From: Tubiluchus corallicola
Taxonomy: Eukaryota > Priapulida > Priapulimorpha > Priapulimorphida > Tubiluchidae
NCBI GenBank assembly: GCA_030141605.1
Contig: JAQGDQ010002371.1
Span: forward strand, 628,547 to 692,546
Length of the DNA: 64,000 nt
Direction: 5' to 3'
A program made the translations under genes and the position numbers. Below the pieces are notes generated by a model. That model had not been told where the DNA came from. It did not search any database and saw nothing but the letters and a program-made list of their open reading frames with translations. This document shows positions 1 through 14,500 of this stretch, one piece after another (position 1 is the stretch's first letter; the number at the start of each line of letters is the position of its first letter).

Positions 1-358
1 TAGCTAGTTATGTTAGGTGAGTAACAGTCTTTACTTTATTTTTACAAGGAAAGTGTAATTACAGTTTAAGTTACTTGACTGGAAAAGTAACTCTTTGTCA
101 AAAAGATGTTACTCTTACCACATTACAAAAGTTTAAACAATTTAATCAAAGGTTTACTGTAAATTATAATAGATAAAATGTTTTTCTAGCCCAGTGTTGG
201 CAGTAGGTTTTAAGATAAAAGTTGTTTAATTTGTTGCCTAAAAGTAGTTTTGCAAATGTTTTCATTTAAATTAAATGACACTTTACAAACACCATGCTTT
301 GTATTTTACTGCTGGTTTGATGTTTACAGAACTCTTTGAATGAGTTTTTTCTGTTTAG

Positions 359-487
359 AATGACACCCACTTATGTAAGAGGTTTACCATGTTTGTTACG
401 AAATACAATCTGATGTCCAAGGACAACTTGATCGTTCCTATATTGGAAGATGACACTGGGAACCAGCCAACAGAGAGTGAAGCTTGA
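359..487 (+). CDS. Terminal exon of an unidentified upstream gene (partial)
   Basis: A pyrimidine-rich acceptor (ttttctgtttag) is followed by an open frame of 42 codons ending in TGA at 485-487. The peptide contains [20 protein letters not shown] and ends [13 protein letters not shown], an acidic polar C terminus typical of a real protein end. Codon use looks coding compared with the AT-rich flanks. An ATTAAA hexamer at 573-578 could be its polyadenylation signal. I do not recognise the protein. The upstream exons would lie before the window, so the reading frame cannot be confirmed from a junction. The alternative is a chance ORF next to a cryptic acceptor. Confidence 0.45.
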   Translation, partial: NDTHLCKRFTMFVTKYNLMSKDNLIVPILEDDTGNQPTESEA

Positions 488-2529
488 AGTGGTGAACAAG
501 TTAGGGGCTTATTTAGGAATTCATATAAATTTCATTCTTAGTAAATTCCATTGCGAATTTTTATAGACTGGCTATTAAATTGATGTATAGTTTTGAACAT
601 AAGTTTTTTTTCTGTGTAACCTACTTTTTTTCTAAAAAGAACTTAGCATGTTAATTCACTTTTAAAACTGTGTAAATATGTATTTATTATACATGCACTA
701 CGTACATTATACGTACATTATTTATTAATAGTTGTATTTTCTGAAGATAATGCTTTTGGTAATTTTCTGCTTTACTTCCTAGCTTTGATTATGGTGTTAA
801 ATACTTCAATGTCTCATTTCATTTTAGGGGACCTGATATTATTTTTAATGATCGAGACTAGATACTCATGTGTACTGCTATCAAGCATCTGCATATACTA
901 AGAAATATTCAAAATGCAAATCTGTGCTTAAGTAGTTCATTGGCATTTGATGTAAGAAAAATATGTAATTCGTGACTAAATGTGTGTTTTCTTTATTGTA
1001 AGCAGCCTATCTGAATTAAATTCAGAGTTTAGTCTTAGTTGACCTGAGTGATCTCTGATATGTCTTCTAATCTAAAAAAAATTGGCTTATTTTTGCAATA
1101 TTTCTGTCAAACCATCAACTGCAAACAAGGTAATTAATTTGTATTGTTTTTATAATATCCTGGCTGCTCTGAAGAAAACGTAATTGTAAGATGATAACAA
1201 AATTTACAGTATGCTGTTGAAAATATCGGACTTGTATCTTCTCACTGGAGTTTGCATTGCTTTAACAATGAACGGAAAAGAACAGGACTCATAGCCAAGG
1301 TTTTTTAAGATTGTGCAACAATGTACACATTCTGCATGTAATTAACAGAAAAACAAGATTCATTTCTTTTGCTTTGTTCTGGCATTAAAGTTCGCGACAA
1401 CATTATGCATTGTAGTGCTGGGTTGTCCTAATTAACATAATTGTACCTTTGCACTTCCGATTAAGTCGTCAATTATCAATTTTTACAGTTAGCGTTATCA
1501 TAGCCCTTCCTATTGCATTTGACAGTTAATGCTGAATCAATCTTGTGTTGTGGATCACAGGAGTGATTTCACTGTTGTATTTTGTATTTGAAAATCAATG
1601 TTAATAATTAGTTTTCAGTATAAATTAATATAAAATGTGCCACTGTTACTTTATGTATATGATTGTGCTCTTAAGTTTAGTTTAGTTTATATATCGAATA
1701 GATTAGATTAGATTATGTTATCATAGCTTCACTTATATTATATTGTATCAGAGTAAATTACCTTTAATTAGGATGGATTCTAGAATAGACTAGACCAGAT
1801 AATACTAGATTTTGTTAGATTAAACTAGACAAACTAGACTGGACTAAAATTGGTAGATTAGGCTAGACTAGGTTAGATTCCACTTTACTATGCCAGATGT
1901 CTGTGGTTGTGTATGTAGATCATATTGGGTTGAGTTAGATTAGAAAAATGAGGTCATCTGAAATGAGGTGAGGTGAACTGTGGTAAGATGAAATGAAGTG
2001 AGGTGAGTTGTGCTAAAGTAAAACAAAATGAGGTGATGCATCATTGCAATGTATCATTACCAAAGCTACACGTCTTTGCTTATACTTTTCTGTTGACAAG
2101 TAAAGGAATCGGGTTTCCAGGTGGCTTCCTAGAGGCCATGTGAACTATGCATGGCTTTGGCCAAGCTACATGGTGATGGTTAAACTCACCTGAGCATGTA
2201 GCTGTCTGATCACATGTGATGGTTACAGCTTGTGAGCTGCTGTTATTGACGCACCTGCAATTAGATTATTGCTTCGGGTGAAACGGAGCTGTGAAAAGCA
2301 TGGCAGGTTTCTTGATAGATATGGCTTGACAGTAAGTATTTAAGTAGTTTCTTTAGGTTTGTCTTACTTTTTCATGCCAATTTATAAGTTTATCAAAATT
2401 TTAAGTGGCTTGGGAAATTAAATTCTGTGCACCAATTAAATAATTTAAAATATTGTGTTTTAAAACATACTTTTCAGTTACTTTAATGTGAAATTCATAT
2501 AACCCCGATGATCCTTCCGTATATTTTAG
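488..2529. other. Intergenic / 5' flank of the channel gene
   Basis: No coding frame is supported here. From about 1674 to 2040 the sequence is a degenerate low-complexity tract of TAGATTAGA-like and GAGGTGA-like words. A possible non-coding first exon of the channel gene ends at 2331, just before a consensus donor (gtaagt). This would give an intron of 2332-2529, ending in the acceptor that precedes the start-codon exon. A promoter cannot be identified. Confidence 0.4.
1674..2040. repeat. Degenerate TAGA/GAGGTGA simple-repeat tract
   Basis: The sequence repeatedly uses the words TAGATTAGA, TAGACTAGA and AACTAGAC up to about 1880. It then shifts to GAGGTGAAC/GAAATGAGGTGAGG words up to about 2040. 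It looks like an old, decayed pentamer/decamer array. No inverted ends or coding frame were seen. Confidence 0.5.
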
Positions 2530-2558
2530 CTGGAACTGAAAAGAAATTTTTGCACTGA

Positions 2559-5500
2559 ATGGCAAAAGTAGAAGATACTGCAGAGTTGATTAAGAATGAA
2601 GCTGACATTGGCAATGCTCCAGCTATTCAAGTGCATGGTTTTCCAGGAACAAAGGAAAGTCCTTCAAATAGGTCAGTTTGTTTGTGGTTGGGCAAATCAT
2701 TACTTTACTTCTAGAACAAAATCATTTTTGAATTTCATAAGGTATTATTTTTCAAACTTTTTTAGCCAGTTGCGTAAATTTAGTCATCATGAATTTATTT
2801 TAGTATGTTATTAGTATGTAAGTATTGCCACTTAAGATTTTCAAGGCAGTAAAGTCAATAACTCTATAACACTGGTATTGTAACAGAAAGTTTTGCAATT
2901 TATTTAATAAACTTAACTAATATATATGCAGTGCTCATTCATCGCAATTTTCTAATATTTTCTAATTTCATGCTAGTATGTAGCATTCCTGTATTTATTT
3001 ATGTCCATTATTCTCATCATTTTTAGAGGAATAGATAATCCCATTTTTTCCTTTGAAAATGTGGAGACGGGACGGACGGTAACAGTAAAAGAGGAAGCTG
3101 ATGGGCACAGCAATAGCAATGGTTCTGTCAGCACTGTCCGGAGAGGGAGTAATATATCTGGTGGCATCAGTGGAGCTCACGACACATTAGCTGTACCTGG
3201 TTCTCAAGTCTCTCGTATGTATGCAGTTCAACACGAGCATTAAATTTGAAAATGAAGACACATGAATTTCTGGTGAAAACGTAACTGGTAAAACAAAATC
3301 TTTTTCAAGATTATCTTTAGACATAATTTTAGTATTGATTCCACATTGGTCTAACAAGCTAGAATTTGACTCCATTTGACTATAACCTATTATTTGTATA
3401 AAGTGGTGGATAGAAATACAAGCGTATGTGGTTCTTCAGAGACAAAATTCAAATTCTTCAATAATACGTATTCCTAAGGCTATGCTGCTCTGAGATTCAT
3501 TGCCTAAAAATTTTTTTAGTAGAATTTACTTTTTAAATAAATGATGTTTATAAAGACTAGTACTACTAGTGTTATTCAGTACTACGATAAAATTACTATT
3601 CTAAACAAACATGTTTTGAATTATATACAGTACAAAGGATTTTATTCTTTAAAGATACAAAATTTCATAAAAACTTTTTATATCTTTAAATCACAGTTTC
3701 CAAATCAACTTTAGATTGGGTTTTTAAGACAATTTTTGGCCACAATAATAGTCATATTGTAGCATAATGGACAAATGATAATAATGTATACAGATAATTG
3801 TATTGCATGTCCTGTGGCTTGTGGCTTCATTCAACATTGTGCTTCTTTCTGATGGATTACCATGGCAACTGGTATTGATCGTGCTCCAGAACCTGTTGCC
3901 TGGGCAATACTTGAAATCCAGCCCTAATGTGGTTTCATTAATCAATACCTGTTTGCGTTGGCATTGCCTAAGTTAACTTATCAGAACACTTAAGTGTAGA
4001 TAATATTTGTTATTTCAAGTGGATTATACTCAAGACTGTAGAAGAAACAGAAAAATTATTCAGTGCAAAAAATTTTTATTTTGGAGGCTGTTTTGTTTGT
4101 CCAACAACTTATTTATTTGTTCTTCTATATATCCATTCTTTATTGCTGTTTGTTTGTTACACAAAGCAGTTGTCAAGCTGAATCACATTTTTGAAGCATA
4201 ATAACTCAAAATATTAGTAATTTTAAACAAATAAATTTAAAACAGGGATTTTAATGTACCTTACAAACAGCTGACTTTTTTAGCTTGTTAATTTGTGGTC
4301 TGTAAAAATATTATTGAGCGGCTTGGCAGCAAACTTACCTTTGAAAGAAGTGAAAAAATATGAAAGCTTCCAGAAAAAGTTGAAAAACTAGAGAGCTGCC
4401 TTTCCAGTTATTTCAGATCATTTCCTAGATGTGTAACTTTTGTTATATTACAGATCTTTACAGTGTCAAACATATTCTATCAAATACGTACCTATAAATT
4501 TTCCAAGTCTGGAATGTGAATTTATAAAACAATATCCGCTTTTATACTTAAAACATACCAAAATAAATAAGCTACTGCTAAAAAACCTCAGTCATAGGTA
4601 TGGCATTTATATTATAAAACACTTACTAAGCACTTTGTAAAGCAGTGTACAGTGACGAAAAATGTCATCTATTTTTCATTTGTTTTCAGTTTTGAGACGT
4701 GGTAGTCAGGCATCTGTGACATCTTCTGGAAAGTCTGCAATTTCTGTATGGAAGCGCAAATCTCTTCGTGCCACTGTCAGCATCGATTCACTTTCAGCGG
4801 ATCATACCCACAAGCAGTCGTGGAAATCTATCTCTAGGCTAGCTCGAAGTCGGTCTGCAGGCAGTACCCGTTCTTTAAAATCCTTATCATCAGTGTAAGT
4901 TTTCTGCATAATAATGTAAGGGTGTCAGGGAATAATTAGCCCCCAAGGAGAGGATAACAATTGACATTACCATGACAAAGAGCATTAAATTAACTTATTT
5001 TAATATTTTTAGTATATATAGTACTGCTGCCCTTCGCATCTCTGAAGGCCATAAATAGGCAAGAGTACAATTCATTTTAGTTTTTCAATGAGAGTAGTGT
5101 CAAGATTCACTTCTTCAATAACTTGGTTGATTTTTAATTTTTGATAATAAAAAGTGGAATGAATTTTTAAAAATGGATTGAATGATGATTATTATTATTA
5201 TGAATAGAATATGAAAAAATGTGTTTTTTTTGTACTTGCGCTTCCGCTTTAATGTAGCAGGGCTATCATTTCCTGACATTCCGTATATCTTAATAAATGA
5301 CATAAGCATGAAAGATAGCTGTTTTTAGCTTTCTTATGATTTACTTAATTACGATTAATTGTTTTAGTCGTCTGTTTTTTGCCTTCTGAAACAGAACTTT
5401 TACATTATCATCCATGTTTGAAATGTTTAGATATTAGTTAATACTGCTGTCTAACATGCTTATTTTATTGTTACTGGATATTTGCTCAAATATATATTTT

Positions 5501-8500
5501 TTTCGAATTGCTTGCTAAGAACGTTTGAAGCTTAACTTTCCATGCAAAAATGCATTATGACTGCTTCTGCTGATGGTGGTTGTGGTGGTGGTGGTGGTGG
5601 TAGTGGTGGAGGTGGTGATGGTGGTAGTGGTGATGGTTTTAGTGGTGGTGGTGGTGATGATAATGATGATGATGATGATGATGATGACGATGATGATGAT
5701 GATGCCATATAAGCTGTATTGATTTCCAGAACAAATGTATTCACTTTGTTTCAAACAATAGAGTATCAAACTATCAATCCGTAGTTTTGTAGTAATTCTT
5801 GTATAATTACATATCCTGATCAAGAAAATTTTAATTGTTCATTAACTTCATTACATACCCATCTTAACAATTTGATTAAAATTAGGTATATTATTTATTA
5901 GAGCCCTAATTGTATATATTTTGAATGTTTTATAGAATTATATGTTTTAATTAAATTGGTTTGTAGCATTGGAGAGGAGAAAAGCGATGTAGTTCATGAA
6001 CGCATTCGCAATCTCGTTAACGCATTTTCTGAGCGAGCATGGAGAATCAAAGAGAGAGTAGCACAACCACCAACTCCCACTGAATCAGACAGCGGGAGGT
6101 CAACACGTATGTTACTCAAAATTTTTAAGCTGCTAAAATCAATGTAATCAGCCATACAATATTCTTTTGACTGCAGTACAACATTGTAAAATAGGATTTT
6201 CATTGCAGCTGAAGTTGAAACAAAGAAGCAGCCTCAACGTTTTGACTCTTTCATAGAAGATACCCTACACAGACAGGAGGAGCCACTGTATGTGGACATA
6301 TTAGGGCGAAAGTTAAAACTCCCTGGATTTTTACGGTGCAAAGTTCCTAAGAAACTTGCCATAGATCCTCAAGGTAAAGACTTGAATAATAGTATGAATT
6401 TATGTTTGTTAATCAAATACCTCAAATATCACATCACATGAAATACTCCGTGAAACATTATCAGACTGTACTCGGGATATTGAAGTATCCATTCACTTTT
6501 TTGTGAAAATTAATTTTCTTTTGATTTTGTGCCTCTGGCTCTGTGAAAATAGAAAACCACCTCCTCGTTAAAAGTAATGCTAAGCTTTCCACGCTGTCCT
6601 ACACTGGTGTATCAAGTGTGCAATCATATTGTATTTTTTCAGAGTGTTTTAGGTTCTTTAGCTGTTATTATCATCTGGATTTCTAAAATTTGTACTGTTA
6701 ACAGGTAACATCCAATTTCTAATGTGTGGCCAAATCTTAATAATACAAGATTTTGATTGTTGAAATTACTAAACTTGGAATTACATAAAGCTTTTTGGGT
6801 GGCCCGATGTGTATATACTCAGGTAATGTGTTACGACACTGCTTGTTTCAGGTACATGGTATCTAATGTGGTTGTTTCTGCTGACTTGTGCATACACATA
6901 TAACTGTTGGAGTATGTTTTTACGGGCTTCGTTCCCATACGAGACTGAGAGCAACCGGGCATATTGGCTAATCGCAGATTATATTTGTGATTTGCTGTAT
7001 CTACTTGATATTGTTATCGTCAAATCTCATATCATATTCCTTGATGAAGGCATATTTGTGGTAAGTACAGTTTATTAGCTATAGTTCATACAACATATAA
7101 CACTTTTCTTAAATACCTATATTGATCACATAATCTTTTCATTCATGCTTACTAGCAACCACAATGGACTTTAGCAATACTAACAAATAAACCGTTTCTC
7201 TGGCTTAATAGAATCTGAACAAGTGTTGTTTTAACAAGTGAGGCGCATTAGCAGATTTGTTACATTTTAAATTTTGAATTGTTTGCAAGATTAGATGTGT
7301 TAGTATGAATGAGAACTGTAGCTGCATCAATAACAGAAATGGAACACTATATTTTTCAATCATGTCACCACTTTCACAAAATAATTATTTATTTAGGATG
7401 ATCGAAAGGCAATGGAAAAAAACTATGTGAAGACAACAAATTTCAAGGTATGATTTTGTTAGAGATAGATGTTTCGGCAAGTGTAATTATATATCGATTG
7501 GCAATTTTGAGGCCATATTTATACCCTTTTAAGTTTTAAATAATTACACATTAGCGAAATGTCTTTAGTGCATAATTTTAGCAGACTTTATGAGCACTAG
7601 GATTCATCATCAATTAAGCTGTATTTTTATGTAGTTTTGTTACTATGTTGTTATTGCTATAGCCATGTTTACTCACATTGACTGTACATTGTTTGTTGAA
7701 TACTCTTGAATAAGTTCAAGTTACCCAATTTCAATATTTTGTACATATTTTAGTGTGATGTTGCGAGTCTGCTACCTTTGGATATCCTGTATTTGGCTGT
7801 GGGAGTGAAACCTATGCTTCGACTACCAAGATTACTTAAGGTTATTTTAGTTTAAAATACAGTAATTTGGTTATTTTAGTGTACATTTTCACAACTGTAC
7901 ATTTGCATTAGTGAAAAATTTATGTAGAAGAAGTGTAAAATGTGATAACACACGGATATTTTTTTTCATATCATTTATTGTTTGTTATATTTCCCTTTTC
8001 ATAGTTACTATCATTCTACTGGTATAGCAGTTTTGACAGAATGTAAGATTACGGTCTCCAGGATACTTTTAATACAGTTATGTTTCAGGTAGCACAGAAA
8101 AAATGTACAGGTTTAGAAAATACATTTAGTTTTGGCTGTAAAAATTACAAGTTTATAGCTTTGGTAGTCTTTTATTTATGACCAAAAACTTGTTTGTTAA
8201 CAATTTAAATTTCTGAACAATGTCAGTTAATCAACAATTGAAAAACAACGTTGATGTATAAAATGTGACAGATGCAACAAAACGAAAAAGAAATCAACCA
8301 GTTTGCAGCATGGTCTTCACAAAAATAAAGCACTCATAAGAGAAAGTGTATGTGGGTTGTACAGAGCAGTTTGATGCACGGAACAAAGACAAAAATTATT
8401 GAATGTTGTTGGAAGAAATGCTTCCACCAGTTTGCATTCTAAATGGCGGACACATGGAGCACTACAAAGATCTTTCTGGCATTTATTTTCTGACTTGTCT

Positions 8501-11500
8501 GTATTTTTCGAAAAATGTAAGGTGATGACCTAAGATTTTTGGCATTTATACATAAGCATCTGTAACATCAATGATGTAATTTGCATGCGATTGCATTATT
8601 TTCTTGTAATATCATGATCAAAACTTCAGCACATTTTTATATGCCACCTAATATTAGTTGTTTTCCCGTTCATACTATGTAATGCTCAAGCTTCATTTCC
8701 TCATTATCTTGAAAAATTTGCCAGTGTTATTTCACGCTAGAAACATTGTAGATTTTCACTTTATAAACTACATGCTCTTTTTGCACTTTTCTGCTGTTTC
8801 TTCCGGTATATCACCTAAAGAAATTTTACTGTTTTCCATTGTGCTATCTAAGTAAATTTTACTATTTTATTTTATTGTATAACCTTAGATACAGACATTT
8901 TGGGAATTCTACACAAGATTTGATGCAGTGGCAAAAGCTCCACATGCCATACGAGTTTTCAAAACCTTCACTTACATGCTATTTATGATTCATATACAAA
9001 CCTGTGCATTCTATGCTTTCTCTGAATATGAAAGAAACCAGGGAATTGTATCTGACTGGATACACAAAAATGAAGGCAACGCGTAAGTTTACCATCTTGC
9101 CAACTTCTTAAAAAGAAGCACAGTAAAAAGCTGGAAAATAATGTCAAATGGCCACCGCTGATTATTTAATGATATTAGCATAATTAACTAGGTTTTGAGA
9201 TCAGCATATAAAATACAAATTTTTTGCCTTCAATAATTAAATTAATTAAATTATGAAAAGTTTTAAATTGGTAATGCAAGTCGTCTTATGACAATACAGA
9301 AAAATGTCTATATGCTGAGCAATGATTGTTCAGTCTGCTTTTATAATAATAATACTACAAATGTGCTGCTACCTATATGTTTGTGGAATGTTGATTCTTA
9401 TTATGTAGCTCAGTATTCTGTTTTTTCTTTGCCTTGTAACTTATGTTACTGGATTACAGGTATATACGATGCTTCTACTTTGCAACTAAAACAGCAACAT
9501 CTATAGGAAATAATCCAAAACCAGAACAGTTAAATGAGTTCTTGTACATGACAGTGTCTTGGTTACTAGGAGTTTTCGTCTTTGCTTTACTTATTGGTCA
9601 GGTACATTTCTACATACATTTTGGCTTGCAAATTATTCACTGTCAGTGAACTATTTCAATGTTGCGCTGAAACAAATCTCCAATCATTTATTTAACATGA
9701 AATCTTGGAATAAGCTTCTAGCATAATTTTGGGACTGCAACAAAATTAAACTATAATTAAAATACTCCTTACCTGTACAATTGAATGCATACTTGAACAT
9801 TTCTGTATGTATTCAATTGTATATGCAAAGGTTATTTTTATTTTGATATAATTCTTTTGAAGCATCATGTTAAATAAATATTGAAATGTTTTGCAGTTCT
9901 GCCTGCTTTCATTGGAGATTTAAATTAATTCGTTATTTTACTGTTATACTATAACTGTTGTTCATTACATACCCTAAACAACGAACATTCACATTTCCAA
10001 GAATAGTGAATAGCTATAGCTGTTAATATTTTGGTTTCGTATTTTGCTTTTCAGTATTTGTGTAAGCGCATTTTGCACTTTTAGGTTAGGGATATTTTCC
10101 AAGCTGCAAGAATGACAAAGACTGAATATCGAAAGACTATGGATATAACCATAAACTATATGCAGAATCTGAAAGTTCCTTCAGACCTTCAGGATCGAGT
10201 CAGACTGTGGTTTAACTATAACTGGGAACAGCAGAAAACATTGAGTGTGTTTTTATTTTTTAACATAATTTTTCGCATTTCTGAAAGAAACTTTTCTCTA
10301 ACAAAACTTAAAAAGTTTGTAACTCTGAATCTCTGGTTTTTACATCTGATATTTTCTGGTGTTTTGCCGGTTTTTTTCTGCTACATTGTGCTGCATTTAT
10401 TTTATATTTAATTGCTGTATGTCTAATAATAATTGTAAGAAAAATTTTCGTTTTTGCAAGATATATGCATGTAACATTTACAGTATCAGTTCAAGTAACA
10501 AATTGAACAAGTCCCATATCTACATAAATGCAGAGATAGAAGAGAGATTAAAATGACTATAACATTGAGAAATTATCACCAATGTACATTTTGAACATTA
10601 AAATTATATTCTCTCCGCTTGAATATTTCTGGTTTGTGCCTGTGGTAGTGATTCTGTTATGGTTCTGCCTTTTACGCAGTCTAGTGATTGCCTTCTTTTC
10701 TAGACGAGAATGCAGCCCTTCAAATTCTGCCATTGAAGATGAGAACAGATATGGCTATAAATGTTCATTTTCAAACACTGAGCAAAGTTCAACTGTTTCA
10801 GGTAATTTTAGGTGTTTGTTCTTTATGATTATTTAACAGCACGATGATTATCACTGCTGTATTTATATTTTTACAACTTTTCAGTCGTGCAATTTTTTAT
10901 GTGTTTGTTATCTTTTTCAAGTCATATGTTACTTTACATAAAATTTAATTGTGAGCATTTGTAAACAAATTATTCTAATGTTTGCAATACTTCACTTGTT
11001 TACTTCAATAATTTATTTAAAACAGAACGTTTTGATTTAATCACTAAATATTTTCAGTTGACAGATCTGTATTTAAAATTAAATTCGCATTAAAAATTTT
11101 TGCAAATTAAGTATAAGATATAAACCATAATTTTTTTAAAAAAATTGTACCATCAATTGCTATCTGGAAATCACTAAAAAAATTTTGGAGCATTTACAAA
11201 CAATGATGGGTGTTGTTTTACAATAATACTATTTTATGATTAATTTATAAACTTACATTTATTCACTTAACAATATAATGTTTGTTACTGCATTCTCATT
11301 TTCTGTAGTTTCTTATTAAATTTCCAGGACTGTGAAAAAGGGCTGCTTCGAGTGCTAGTGTTACGATTGCGCCCCGTGTTATATCTGCCTGGTGATTTGG
11401 TCTGCAGAAAGGTACTGTTTATTTTTTATATAAATCTAAATCAGCATTATTTTGTAGAATTTAACACTGAACAATATCATTATATAAATATTAAGCAAAC

Positions 11501-14500
11501 CTTTCTTGAGCTGACTTGTTAGAAACAAACATTTTTATTCATGCACATCTTGACACTGACAAAAATACAATCCTGCTAGTTCCTTTTTTGGCTGTTTTGA
11601 TGAAATAATTCTGAAATTATTACATGGTCCGTAAATAGTATTTTATTTAGCAAAAACATGCAAAGGTTTCACTTGTGTCTTTAGGGAGATGTAGGGCACG
11701 AAATGTACATTGTAAACAATGGCCAGGTTCAAGTTATGGGAGGAGAGAAAAATGACATTGTTCTGGCTACTTTGCATTCTGGAAGTGTCTTTGGAGAAAT
11801 CAGGTAATGCTTATGCTTCTAATGTTAAAAAGACATTGCTGAAGTAAAAAAAAGGCGTTTATAGAACATAAAATATTTTTTAAAATTCATGTTACAATTT
11901 ATAGTTGTTATTGAGTGTTTTCGTGCTTTTTGTACTTCATCTTAAAAGTTGTATGTGTTTTTAAGTTGCAAAATTGAATTGTTATAATGGCTGTGTTGTG
12001 TTCTCGTGTGATGGATGCTCAGTCTTTTAGGCACATATTTCTGAAACTTTAACTGAGCATAACTGTGATAAAGCACAATATTGCTCGATAATTGTTATTT
12101 ATTTATTTGAACCATCTCTTTTGACCTTCTCTACCTTCTCAAATGGAGCAAAAAAATAAAAACAGACCATAATAAATACACAAATGTATATGCCCATTTA
12201 CACCTCTAAAATATATTAGTGTGGTGTGGCAAAATTAAAGCCAGAAATTAAAGCCTTTTAGATATTGACTGATCACAGATCACAGTTGGCAGAATTACAT
12301 TACTAAGCCATGCCTCCCCGGTTTTTGTCTCACAATCGCTGGCTGACAGCCACTGCCTTAGCCACCTTAGAGAATAACTATAAATATAGGGGAAAACAGG
12401 AAACATTGTAACGATTTGTCTCTTGTTCCAGAAAATGTATCTCTGTTATACTTAACTGACTACAAGAAACGAGTTTTAATTATTTTGCTCAAGGATATAT
12501 GCATGGTGTCAAGCTTTTATGAGAAAGATTAGGCGTTGTTACCTTAAGACCAGAATGCTGATCTCCAACAGAAAAAATCTGCTGCTAAACGAACTTGTTG
12601 TAAACGTAAAATTATAGATATCCTTACTTGCATTTGCACTTAAATTATTTTTGAGTGTCTTGAGATCAAAGTTCAGCATGAAAATGAAAACTCTATTATA
12701 CAACCTGAATCTGTAGGGTGAAATTTTTCTTAGTGATAAAGCAAATCTGGATCTTAGCTACTGAAAATGATTTTTCAGTTATACAAAAATACAGTGTTCC
12801 TTCACTACTTCGCGGTTCCTTTATCGCAGTCTCGCTGTTCCACGGGTTTTCAAAAAGTATTAATGTAAAATATTTATTGCGATACTTTCGCTGCTTCACG
12901 GGTTTTTGCGGTACTCCGTCTAAAGTATTTTACGTATGCATAGTACGTATTGTACAGTAATGTATAGATTTGATGAATTTTGCTTAAAAAATCACAAAAT
13001 GTATAAAAATATATTAAAAATATTAATTCTTACATTAAAAGAATATTATAGATCATAAAAAATTACCATTTGCAGTAAATAGTGTATTTATTCGGCGAAT
13101 GAATATACACCAAAAACGAAATGTAGTACCTGCGCCTGCTTGAGAATCTACTTGCCGACGTGAGATTGTACACAACACACAATTGGTTGATTATAGTATA
13201 AGTATAAAATAAGTATAGCGTCCCTCCCTACTTCGCGGAAATTCACTTATCGCGGGTGGGCCTGGAACTGAACACCTGCGATAAGTGAGGGAACACTGTA
13301 TGAGTAAAACAACACATGCATTGCCAGTTTAAAACACTTATGTAAGCACTAACATTTGATTTTAAACAACCTAAGCTGCCCAGGCTAAACTTTGTGAATG
13401 TAATAGTTAAAAGGGCCTACTAACTTAAAGTTTAATAAATACTGTTTTATTTTGTTCCTCCTGCTGAACACGTATAGTGCTGAAGTAGGCATACTATATT
13501 TTTGCATTGTAGAACAACATCAGATTTCAAATTTAAAAAATAGAAAGCTAACTACTTTGGCAAAGACTTCGTGGTTTTTAAAGGGTTCTGTGTTCCGTGA
13601 GGTCTTATGCATGTTCCGTCGGCATGAACATTTGTCTGTCCTTTTTGCCTAAGTAAAAATAATCTAACCATGTATAAACACACACTTTTGCAGTATATTT
13701 GGCATGTTTAGTATAATCTGCATGCCCGAAAATGTGAGTAAACATCTGGGGCTGTGGAGTGGTTCGCCTGCCATTGTGAGTTGGACTTTCACTGGTTGAT
13801 TGACATTTTGCAATCCCTCTATTATGGATCGCTTACAATATGTCCTGAACATAAAAACTGTTAAAAAACTGTCATGAGTATATTTCTAAAGTAATAAAGT
13901 TTAATCACTTATACACATTATTTATAGTCTGTTGTCGTTGGCTGGAGGAAATCGAAGAACTGCAGATGTTAAATCTCGTGGCTTTTCTAATCTATTTGTG
14001 CTAAGCAAAGCTGATCTGCAAGACACAATAAAGGATTATCCCGATGCACAAGAAGCCCTTAAGCGAAAAGCCAAGTATGTGACAAATAATTTCCTATAAG
14101 TCCCTTACTTACGGAACAGAATATCAAGCTTCACTGTATGCTGTATGTGACTTATTAACATTACTTATTACGAAATATTTTTATTGGTAAGTTAATCATT
14201 CATTTAAATGTTGAAAATTTTCAATTATATTTCAGTGATTGTATGTTGTAGGAAAATTATTGCTCAAAATGCCAAACGGGAAAGAAAGCCCAGCATCAAG
14301 GAGGAAGACGTGAAGCTAAAGCCATCAACTAGGCTTAGTTCCCACACTCCAAAACTTGTGACAGCTGTCATCGAGGTTGGATAATTTTCCAAATGTTTTT
14401 TATAGTATTTGGACTTATTATTATTAAAAATGCACTATTTTTGACAATTCGAATATGTGAACGTAATCAAATTTTAGTGTTTAACGCTTGTAGGCTCTGG

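Noticed and set aside
2596-2814. 72-codon ORF at the start of the channel gene
   Set aside because: Out-of-frame shadow of coding exon 1 that runs through the donor into the intron.
5515-5823. 102-codon minus-strand ORF with Ile/Thr runs (and an overlapping Ser/Pro one)
   Set aside because: It is the TGG/GAT microsatellite read in other frames.
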